Below are positions 5,343 to 11,103 of a stretch of 11,103 nt of DNA, piece by piece. Numbering within the stretch: the first letter of the stretch is position 1; each line of letters starts with the position of its first letter. Source of the DNA: Euryarchaeota archaeon UBA126 (GTDB taxonomy: Archaea; Thermoplasmatota; Poseidoniia; Poseidoniales; Thalassarchaeaceae); assembly GCA_002497025.1 (NCBI GenBank), contig DAMG01000074.1:14933-26035 (forward strand), read 5' to 3'. A model generated the notes under the pieces. It was not told the origin of the DNA, searched no databases, and worked only from the letters and a program-made list of their open reading frames with translations. A program made the position numbers and the translations under genes.

Positions 5343-6764
5343 TAATTCCACTATTGATGGCTTTAATGCAACTCCAACAAATTCTCTTTTCTTGATAATA
5401 TCAATGACATATGATGCCTTTTCAACATGGATTTGAACGGTTGAAGAAGTATCATTCATCCGGATTTCACCCAATGCAATTTCGGGAATTCTGGCTTCAC
5501 TTACTATCCAATCCGCTAATGAACGCTTAGTTACAGTGCTACTACCAATCTCTAGAGACACGCTGACCATTCCAAATGGATCTGTCACCTCATCCCAATC
5601 CTCTCTCTTTCTTACCGGATCTCTTTCCATTCCCTCCGGTAGTTGAGGTGCGTCGACATATGGAATCTCTAAATTCCAAGTGTTTGCAATCTTATCAAGA
5701 GCACCTATGTCTTGTTTTGATACAAGTGACCACGCTTGTCCAGAGCGCCCCATTCTTCCTGTTCTACCAATTCTATGGACGTAAGATTCAGTATCATCTG
5801 GTAAATCATAATTGACAACATATGTGATTCCGTCAACGTCAATTCCACGTGCGGCTACGTCGGTTGCGACAACAATCTTTGTGTTGCCTTCTTTGAGTGA
5901 ATCGAGAATTTTCTCTCTCCGGTTCTGGGCTTTGTCTCCGTGCATTCCAGTAGCCTTCATTCCGAATTTCCCTAACCTATCTTCTAGTAACTCAACCATG
6001 CGCTTTGTATTTGTAAAAATTAGCATTTGATCATCGTCACTCATGTTTGCGATTAGTCTTCCAAGGACCCATAATTTGTTCGAACGCCCAATTCTAACTG
6101 CGAACTGGTCTATTTCAGGAACCTCTACTTCGAGGTCATCGCTCATTACATAAACAGGTTCATTCATGAATTCCTCAGCAGCATCTAGAACCTCTTGTGG
6201 GAATGTTGCGCTAAACAGTAAGGTCTGCTGTCTTGCAGGCATTTGCTCAAAGATCCAGAGCACATCTGGGAAGAATCCCATATCCAGCATCCTATCTGCC
6301 TCATCTAAGCAAAAATGAGAGATATCTGAGAGGTTCAAATGCCCTCGCTTGGACATATCAATAACACGACCTGGAGTTCCAACAATTATATCAGATCCGG
6401 ATTGCAATTCTTTTGCTTGTTTTTCTATGTCGGTTCCACCGTAAACAGTTTGTATTGATAGTTCACTGTCTCCTTTTAACCAAGTCAATTCCTCTGCTAC
6501 CTGAACTGCTAATTCTCTGGTTGGGCAGAGGATAATTGCTTGAGGTTCTCCCGAAGGTCTTGCGGCCTCGATAATTGGTATTCCAAAGGCTGCAGTTTTA
6601 CCACTTCCAGTACGCGCCTGGCCTACTACATCGCGACCTTGGCGAGCAACTGGAATTGACTGAAGTTGGATCTCAGTAGGATTTTCCCAGCCTTTACTGG
6701 ATATTGCATCTGCGATTGCTGAATCAAGATTCCAGTCAGAAAATGCCTTGGCGGCTGGGCTCAT
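5340..6764 (-). CDS. DEAD-box ATP-dependent RNA helicase with C-terminal RNA-binding domain
   Basis: Cytosolic ATP-dependent RNA unwinding/remodelling enzyme of 474 residues. All core motifs are intact: upstream aromatic F8 and Q motif Q33, motif I ARTGSGKT (50-57), Ia PTRELA (81-86), GG (109-110), TPGR (130-133), DEAD (154-157), SAT (185-187), LIFTNT, ARGID, and HRIGRTGR near 330. After the two RecA-like domains comes a linker (~360-395) and a ~75-residue C-terminal domain (VSVSLEIGSSTVTKRSLADW onward, with GEIRMNDTSSTVQIHVEKA). Its pattern resembles the DbpA/CsdA RNA-binding domain, which binds structured RNA such as 23S rRNA hairpins. The closest functional guess is ribosome assembly or cold-related RNA remodelling, as for bacterial CsdA/DbpA. 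ATG 6764 is preceded by GAGG at seven bases, inside the stop of the small basic gene. Middle gene of the five-gene operon. Confidence 0.95.
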   Translation of the reverse strand: MSPAAKAFSDWNLDSAIADAISSKGWENPTEIQLQSIPVARQGRDVVGQARTGSGKTAAFGIPIIEAARPSGEPQAIILCPTRELAVQVAEELTWLKGDSELSIQTVYGGTDIEKQAKELQSGSDIIVGTPGRVIDMSKRGHLNLSDISHFCLDEADRMLDMGFFPDVLWIFEQMPARQQTLLFSATFPQEVLDAAEEFMNEPVYVMSDDLEVEVPEIDQFAVRIGRSNKLWVLGRLIANMSDDDQMLIFTNTKRMVELLEDRLGKFGMKATGMHGDKAQNRREKILDSLKEGNTKIVVATDVAARGIDVDGITYVVNYDLPDDTESYVHRIGRTGRMGRSGQAWSLVSKQDIGALDKIANTWNLEIPYVDAPQLPEGMERDPVRKREDWDEVTDPFGMVSVSLEIGSSTVTKRSLADWIVSEARIPEIALGEIRMNDTSSTVQIHVEKASYVIDIIKKREFVGVALKPSIVEL

Positions 6765-6776
6765 TTAATCGCCTCA
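6765..6776 (-). promoter_or_regulatory. Stop/Shine-Dalgarno overlap, small basic gene to helicase
   Basis: On the minus strand TGA (stop of the small gene) runs into GGCGATTAA and ATG of the helicase: TGAGG-N7-ATG, the same length and design as the helicase/tusA junction. This favours coupled translation of the two genes. Confidence 0.65.
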
Positions 6777-7058
6777 GAAGGATTCGGATTCGCTAATCTC
6801 CTTCTGAAGTTCCCCCATCCAGTACTTACGGCAGTTCTCCTTAGTGAGAAACTGATTCCTACTCGAGAAGCTGTGGTTGTAATGCCCCTTATCAGCACTC
6901 GAGAATTGTTCCTTACGCCTCTTGTGGTACTTCTGTAGTACGTGTTGGCGCATGTACTGGCGGAACTTTAGGGACTTGGTACGGTTAATCCCCTTCGGCG
7001 TCACGCCGTCCCAGAGTCGCTCGAATTGTTCGAGCTTCTCGTCAAAAGTCTCGCTCAT
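6774..7058 (-). CDS. Small basic protein of unknown function with highly biased codons
   Basis: Not recognised. From ATG 7058 the protein has 94 residues: an acidic, probably helical N-terminus (SETFDEKLEQFERLW), a strongly basic, His/Tyr/Arg-rich centre (FRQYMRQHVLQKYHKRRKEQF), and a C-terminal KENCRKYWMGELQKEI helix. It has no signal peptide, membrane segment or zinc motif (one cysteine). The composition suits an RNA-, ribosome- or DNA-binding protein (inference). All 11 lysines use AAG, all four tyrosines TAC, and about 70% of third positions are G/C by hand count, against roughly 36% in the first 42 codons of the helicase: the mark of a highly expressed gene, or of a different origin. ATG 7058 is preferred over GTG 7106 because GAGG stands eight bases before it; it still overlaps the end of the HEAT gene by 17 bases. 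Its stop overlaps the helicase ribosome binding site. Confidence 0.85.
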   Translation of the reverse strand: MSETFDEKLEQFERLWDGVTPKGINRTKSLKFRQYMRQHVLQKYHKRRKEQFSSADKGHYNHSFSSRNQFLTKENCRKYWMGELQKEISESESF

Positions 7059-8346
7059 CTTGTTTCCTCGCGGCCCGCCGACCTGACTCTTGTTTATGAC
7101 CTTCACGGCTGGACTCTAGCTCACCACTACGTGGTGGAACGATATTATTTGCAGATGAAACATCTTCTTTTGCAGCTATTTCTTCAGGAATGGGCTTCAA
7201 TTCATCAATTTCTGGCGATTGTATCTCCGAGAACTCCTCCGGAACTTTATCAAGAGGTGCAAGAGCTCGATTTTTCTCCTCTTCTGTACCTTCCCAATCA
7301 ACATCTCGGGAGAGCCTCTCAAGCCTAGTCCTAAGTTCCGGACGAGTTTCTTGTCGGAGTAATTCTGCCGCAACTTCTCGTAACTTATCTCCGGTTAGGA
7401 TAATTGATAATTGGCCAATACAAGCTTTTCGAAGATCAGGGTCTCTGTCTCTGGCTCCCTCTTGGATTAATTGAGCGACCCTTGGACTTTCCATATCCAG
7501 TGTTTTCAATGCCTTAATCACATTCTTCTTTACCCCAGAATCTTCGTCAAACATTGATGATTCGACTAATATTGTAGCAACTCTAGATTCTATGTTTGCT
7601 AGGGTGGGCAGGCATGCTGAAGCAGAGCGTCTAACCTGTGCATCTTCATCCTGTAGTGACCAAGTGATTAGATCCCAACCTGTAGCGCCACCCTTTGCAG
7701 TAATTGTTCGTAGAATTTTCGCGCCTCTACGACGTAAATCCACATCATCTTCCCGAATTAATTCGTCTAGGTGAAGACAGCCCGTTTCAACCCAATTTCG
7801 AGAAGTTTCTTTCAAAGTTGCAAAGGCATCGTTTCTATGTTGTTTAGCCTCGTGCCTTAATTCTCGTCTAAGTATCTCTTCACAACCAGAGGGGAATATC
7901 GGTGCTACCTTCCTCAGACAATCTCTTGCAACTTTTCTTACCTGCTCATTTTCTTCTAGTAATCTATCTGAAAGATAGATGAATAGGTCGTCATGTTTTT
8001 TGATAGCAAATGAAGGCATAGCAATTAGTCCAGCGATACGGATAACGCCTTCATCATCATCCAAGGCCTCACACAAGGCCCTATGAGCATCGGTAATCAT
8101 TGCAGGAAGTACTCTGTTTAGAGCTAGAATCCCATCTATACGCCTAGCTAGACCTCCACCTTCTGAACGAGGTATTTCTACCATCTTTACTTGACCGGAT
8201 GCAAGCGGAACAATGTCTCTTCTAGGGATGCGTTCCCACACACCAGGAGGTGGTAAAGTCGACCGAATATCCACTTGCTTTGTAGCACGGCGCTGATTGA
8301 TTGGACGGCCCGTTTTTGGGTCTCGAGCGATGTAGTCGCGTGCCAT
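7042..8346 (-). CDS. HEAT-repeat protein with disordered acidic tail
   Basis: Cytosolic protein of 434 residues; no catalytic motif seen. A basic N-terminus (RDPKTGRPINQRRATKQ, residues ~8-25) is followed by PPPGVWERIPRRD. Residues ~70-345 are a run of helical pairs with HEAT-like signatures such as DDEGVIRIAGLIAMPS, ENEQVRKVARDCLRKVAP, DEDAQVRRSASACLPTLA, EDSGVKKNVIKALKTL and RDPDLRKACIGQLSII, the D-x-x-VR-x-x-A pattern of a solenoid. The last ~85 residues are Glu/Pro/Ser/Arg-rich and look disordered, ending ARKQDERDF. HEAT solenoids serve as scaffolds for protein or nucleic acid binding; the partner is unknown, but being first gene before a basic protein and an RNA helicase suggests an RNA- or ribosome-related assembly (inference). 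ATG 8346 has no ribosome binding site, so the message may be leaderless or nearly so. The end overlaps the next gene by 17 bases. Confidence 0.88.
   Translation of the reverse strand: MARDYIARDPKTGRPINQRRATKQVDIRSTLPPPGVWERIPRRDIVPLASGQVKMVEIPRSEGGGLARRIDGILALNRVLPAMITDAHRALCEALDDDEGVIRIAGLIAMPSFAIKKHDDLFIYLSDRLLEENEQVRKVARDCLRKVAPIFPSGCEEILRRELRHEAKQHRNDAFATLKETSRNWVETGCLHLDELIREDDVDLRRRGAKILRTITAKGGATGWDLITWSLQDEDAQVRRSASACLPTLANIESRVATILVESSMFDEDSGVKKNVIKALKTLDMESPRVAQLIQEGARDRDPDLRKACIGQLSIILTGDKLREVAAELLRQETRPELRTRLERLSRDVDWEGTEEEKNRALAPLDKVPEEFSEIQSPEIDELKPIPEEIAAKEDVSSANNIVPPRSGELESSREGHKQESGRRAARKQDERDF
7092..7099 (-). promoter_or_regulatory. Possible internal promoter for the small basic gene
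   Basis: On the minus strand TCATAAAC, inside the end of the HEAT gene, is centred about 37 bases before ATG 7058. A start site ~26 bases on would give a leader of about 11 bases containing GAGG. A separate promoter would explain why only this gene of the operon has codons fitted for high expression. A/T-rich octamers are common, so this is tentative. Confidence 0.3.
7122..7136. repeat. Perfect 6-bp inverted repeat near the end of the HEAT gene
   Basis: CACCAC-TAC-GTGGTG. It lies within the codons of the disordered HEAT tail, about 65-80 bases upstream of the small basic gene and just before the possible internal TATA element. Possible operator or mRNA hairpin at the gene junction, or chance. 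Confidence 0.3.
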
Positions 8347-8402
8347 ATCGAAGGGGCCCCAGAGTATGGTGCTTCTTCAACCGAATGATTACATGTTCTC
8401 AC

Positions 8403-8418
8403 ATTGACTAAGGTCAAT
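8403..8418. promoter_or_regulatory. Perfect dyad in the divergent promoter region, candidate operator
   Basis: ATTGAC-TAAG-GTCAAT, a 16-base perfect dyad, lies in the 118-base spacer between the HEAT operon (start 8346) and the DUF2240 gene (start 8465), roughly midway. The two half sites are ten bases apart start to start, about one helical turn, as a dimeric regulator would want. No regulator gene is adjacent that clearly would bind it. Confidence 0.45.
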
Positions 8419-8435
8419 CGAGTAAGACTCAAGCG

Positions 8436-8443
8436 AGATAACT
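8436..8443 (+). promoter_or_regulatory. TATA-like element of the DUF2240 gene
   Basis: AGATAACT is centred about 25 bases before ATG 8465, so transcription may begin at or next to the start codon (leaderless). A GAGG at 8458-8461 is only three bases from the ATG, too close for a normal Shine-Dalgarno, which also favours a leaderless message. Confidence 0.4.
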
Positions 8444-8464
8444 TCCCGAGGGCAGAAGAGGAAC

Positions 8465-9124
8465 ATGAGTGAGCAGAGCGATATCTCTCGTATACTCTTC
8501 ACTATTTTTGATGGAATAGAAACCCTAGAAATCCCAAAAGCGGATGTTGTTCGTCTATGGTCTTTAGAGATGCAGTGGTTTTCTCCGGAAGAATCTGAGA
8601 GAGTACTAAAGGCACTTACAGAAGCGGGCTGGATATTACAGAAGGGGGATACTTTGCACCTAACTGAGGGGGTAAAATTGGAGTTCCCTTCTTTGGGTTG
8701 GAGGCCAATAACCCGAAGGATGTTATCACCCTCAAGGTACAACCTTTCAGCCAATGAAGAAAAACCAAGTACAAATTCTAACTTTTCTCAACCAAGAGTT
8801 AGTTTACGAGAAGAAAACCACACCGATTCAATAATAAGAGAAAGTTACTCACACCCTAAGGTCCGGAGGGAAACTAAAGAAACACCCCTAGAATCTCCTA
8901 AATCATCCCCTCTAGTCGATCGTGCCGAAGGTAGTATTCCAATTTTAATCGAAATTATCTCGTCGCAGTCTGGTTTAGATAACAAGGAAGTGGTTAGGCG
9001 CGCTCAACGAAAAAGAAGAGCATTGGGTCCGGTTACACTTTGGATGGCTCTAGCCCTTGTTGCAAGAGAACAGGGTTTGGATATGGAAAGGGTTTCCTCA
9101 GCCATTGATAGAGCTGCGGAATGA
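8465..9124 (+). CDS. DUF2240-family archaeal protein
   Basis: Uncharacterised archaeal family (DUF2240, COG3612 as I recall it); 219 residues, cytosolic. The N-terminal ~78 residues look like a winged-helix module: an initial helix, then SLEMQWFSPEESERVLKALT, EAGWILQKGDTLHLT and a strand with LEFPSLGWRP, which match the family's wFSpeEa, GLL and iPlGFkP features. Residues ~80-155 are a Ser/Pro/Glu/Arg-rich, probably disordered linker. The C-terminal ~60 residues (ILIEIISSQSGLDNKEVVRRAQRKRRALG then ALALVAREQGLDMERV) match the conserved DUF2240 end. Winged-helix architecture hints at nucleic-acid binding, but no function is established to my knowledge. It is divergent from the HEAT operon across a spacer holding a dyad, and convergent with the exporter, the two stops being eight bases apart. 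Confidence 0.8.
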   Translation: MSEQSDISRILFTIFDGIETLEIPKADVVRLWSLEMQWFSPEESERVLKALTEAGWILQKGDTLHLTEGVKLEFPSLGWRPITRRMLSPSRYNLSANEEKPSTNSNFSQPRVSLREENHTDSIIRESYSHPKVRRETKETPLESPKSSPLVDRAEGSIPILIEIISSQSGLDNKEVVRRAQRKRRALGPVTLWMALALVAREQGLDMERVSSAIDRAAE

Positions 9125-9132
9125 ATAGCCCC

Positions 9133-11103
9133 TCATTCTGGGTTCGATCTTCGAACTTCTGCGGCTAGTAGCCCTGGGAGAACCAATAAGGCAAGAATTA
9201 ATGAAAAGGCAACAGAAATTGAACTTACTAGGCCGAAATCCTTGATTACGGGCACTGGAGATAGGAGCAGAACCATGAATCCACAAATTGTAGTTCCGGC
9301 TGACATAATCAGGGCAGAGCCGGTTGTAGCATACATATCTCTCATAGATGCCCAAGTACCCATGCCTGATTCTCGATTTGCCTCAAATTTTCGCCATACA
9401 TGTATTGAATAATCAATACCTAATCCTATTGTTAGAGCGGTAATCATTACCGTCAGTACATTCCAATTGATGCCTAGAATCGCCATCGCCCCAACAACCC
9501 AAGTTCCGGCTAAACCAACGGGCAGAATGACCACCATTGAAGGGCCAAATCTTCGGGTCAAAGCCACCAACACAAATAGGGAAACTGCTAAGCTGAAAGC
9601 GGTTGACTCTACTTGAGAGATTACTAGCCCAGATAGGACATTGTGTACAAGAATAAGGTCGCCGCTTAGATGAACTCTAGCTCCTGTGGCTTCTTCTAAA
9701 CTGTTTTCAAACTCCTTGAATTGATTCGCCAATCCAGAAGATTCCTCACTATTTCCTGCGGTAACATCAATCCGCATCTTGAGGTACCTAAGTGCATTAC
9801 CATCTTCGGTTAATGCAACATATGTTTCCGTTCTTTCACCCCAAGTTTGACCGCGAATAGGGTCGCCAATTGTATCGTTGGCCAAGAGATAGCCCACCGC
9901 CGAAGCAATATCGCCTTCAGAAAATTCTCCAGTGACATCAACTGCACCATCGTAAACGCCTAAATTATACATTTCTCCGAAGTTTTCATCAAACTCTATT
10001 GCATCTCTAAGTATGGGGTATAAACCATCATAAGAAGGCCTAGAGGTGCCCTCTGGCGTTACTACGTTTGTTGTCCATCTTAAATCATCATCAAGCCGAT
10101 TTAATTCCTTGAGCAAATCTCTTTCACCAGTCAAAGCCTGCATTCCGGGAGATGGCTCTATAAGAATGTCAACCGATTTTAGAGCCTCCACTTCATAGGA
10201 ATCATACATCGAGTTCCTAACTTCGATAACCTCCATTTCTTCGCCTAAAAAGTCGGTTAATTCGAATTTGGTATCCAACTGTCCGACAGAAACTACAATC
10301 GATGAAAGGGTTAGCCCCGCTACAGCCAGAAGAATTACTGCAGTATGTCTTCTTTGGAATTCAGTAGCCAGGGTAGTGAAACCGGGTAATTCCATTGATC
10401 TACGCGTACTGATTCCAGTGGTTTTCTCAACCATTACGTGTAGTGCTCCAACGGTTACTGTACTAGCTACAAAAGCAGATACTACACCCAGCGCCAATGT
10501 TAATCCAAAAGATTTCAGAGGTGGTAAAGGGGATAGGAAATTAGCTAGGAAAGCGAATGCAGTTGTAATCACTGATAGGGTAAGGGCCACCCTAAGGATA
10601 GAAAACGACCGAACCCAAGCCTGCGCTGGACTAAGGGCCGTTTCTCTAGCCTTCTCATAGGCCCTTTGCAAGTGAATGGAATAATCGATTCCTAAACCCA
10701 ATACAACAGGGGCTACAGCAACTTCAAGAATAGAAAATTCGGAACCGGCAAGCGCTCTAATTCCATAGGTCCATACCAAGGCCGCTGACAACCCAAGTAA
10801 TGGAGCAGCCACCATCATTACTGATCGGAAGGCAAGTGCTAGAACCAAGACGACAACAACGATTGAGAGGATAAGTAACCAGAGGAGATTATCCAAAGTT
10901 GATTCGTTAATGTCATTGGTTACCAAGTCATCCGAAACTATCCCGTAATCTAATGCGGAATCTTCTGTCTGAGACATCTTTTCGAATAAACCTCGGAGTT
11001 GCAGAGCTTTTTGCAACCTATCATCTACATTCAGGTCGCCATCTATTTCGATTACCCACATGGTACTCGATGCAGAGGGTGTTGGGTCTCCTTCCTGTCC
11101 ATT
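9133..11103 (-). CDS. RND superfamily (MMPL/HAE3-type) membrane exporter, N-terminus missing
   Basis: Proton-driven RND-type transporter of the MMPL/SSD class, as in the archaeal-bacterial HAE3 exporters of lipids, hopanoids or amphiphiles; substrate unknown. The frame is open to the window edge (656 codons visible), so the first transmembrane helix and most of the first extracellular domain are outside. Visible are eleven membrane segments: five of the first half (LLWLLILSIVVVVLVLALAF onward), TM7 (TAVILLAVAGLTLSSIVVSV), a second extracellular domain of ~220 residues, and five of the second half. Both halves carry GLGIDYSIH in TM4 and TM10, the duplicated sterol-sensing/RND core, whose Asp is the probable proton relay. 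An internal ATG at 11061 exists but is unlikely to be the start, since open frame and extracellular-type sequence continue upstream. The C-terminus ends in a short cytosolic EVRRSNPE. Confidence 0.93.
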   Translation of the reverse strand, partial: NGQEGDPTPSASSTMWVIEIDGDLNVDDRLQKALQLRGLFEKMSQTEDSALDYGIVSDDLVTNDINESTLDNLLWLLILSIVVVVLVLALAFRSVMMVAAPLLGLSAALVWTYGIRALAGSEFSILEVAVAPVVLGLGIDYSIHLQRAYEKARETALSPAQAWVRSFSILRVALTLSVITTAFAFLANFLSPLPPLKSFGLTLALGVVSAFVASTVTVGALHVMVEKTTGISTRRSMELPGFTTLATEFQRRHTAVILLAVAGLTLSSIVVSVGQLDTKFELTDFLGEEMEVIEVRNSMYDSYEVEALKSVDILIEPSPGMQALTGERDLLKELNRLDDDLRWTTNVVTPEGTSRPSYDGLYPILRDAIEFDENFGEMYNLGVYDGAVDVTGEFSEGDIASAVGYLLANDTIGDPIRGQTWGERTETYVALTEDGNALRYLKMRIDVTAGNSEESSGLANQFKEFENSLEEATGARVHLSGDLILVHNVLSGLVISQVESTAFSLAVSLFVLVALTRRFGPSMVVILPVGLAGTWVVGAMAILGINWNVLTVMITALTIGLGIDYSIHVWRKFEANRESGMGTWASMRDMYATTGSALIMSAGTTICGFMVLLLSPVPVIKDFGLVSSISVAFSLILALLVLPGLLAAEVRRSNPE

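Noticed and set aside
8353..8360. GGGGCCCC palindrome before the HEAT gene
   Set aside because: Too short and too close to the start codon to call an operator; no partner copy in the spacer.
8389..8754. 121-codon minus frame over the divergent spacer and DUF2240 start
   Set aside because: Opposite the DUF2240 gene, no family signature, and it would run through the promoter region.
1..11103. CRISPR array, insertion sequence, toxin-antitoxin or defence module
   Set aside because: No spaced direct repeats, transposase, nuclease or toxin motifs were seen on either strand.

Overview
The window looks archaeal, most likely a streamlined planktonic euryarchaeon of the Marine Group II/III (Poseidoniales-like Thermoplasmatota) kind. 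The archaeal calls are direct: an archaeal-type CMP kinase next to a Cbf5-type pseudouridine synthase with a PUA domain, a DUF2240 protein (a family known from archaea), Shine-Dalgarno sequences of the GGAGGTGA type and TATA-like promoter elements. The assignment to a marine group is inference, from the mix of archaeal housekeeping genes, a bacterial-type RibA, TusA and a large CARDB surface protein in moderately AT-rich, very compact DNA. Genes are packed with gaps of 2 to about 120 bases and there is no mobile element, CRISPR array or rRNA.

Layout. Positions 1-1597 (+) hold the tail of a zinc-ribbon gene, then cmk and cbf5, each joined to its predecessor by a stop codon that overlaps the next ribosome binding site; both cmk and cbf5 are best started at TTG. 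A small candidate gene (1600-1785, -) and a hairpin/T-run terminator share the space after cbf5. Positions 1818-4190 (-) encode a secreted, C-terminally anchored surface protein with a cadherin/Ig-like and a CARDB domain. A tRNA-His gene with encoded G-1 and CCA lies at 4298-4373 (+). Positions 4407-8346 (-) form a five-gene operon read right to left: HEAT-repeat protein, a small basic protein with strongly biased codons, DEAD-box RNA helicase, TusA-like sulfur carrier, and GTP cyclohydrolase II (RibA). A 118-base divergent promoter region with a perfect 6+6 dyad separates this operon from a DUF2240 gene (8465-9124, +). The right end is an RND/MMPL-type membrane exporter (9133 to the edge, -) whose N-terminus lies outside the window.

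How they fit together: the left block serves nucleotide supply and rRNA/RNA modification (CMP phosphorylation, H/ACA-guided pseudouridylation). The central operon mixes RNA remodelling, sulfur carriage and riboflavin synthesis; its logic is not obvious, and the junctions helicase/tusA and small protein/helicase are built identically (TGAGG-N7-ATG), suggesting translational coupling. I see no clear new defence or mobile system. The most attractive unknowns are the 94-residue, highly codon-optimised basic protein inside the operon, the small ORF after cbf5, and the dyad in the divergent promoter.
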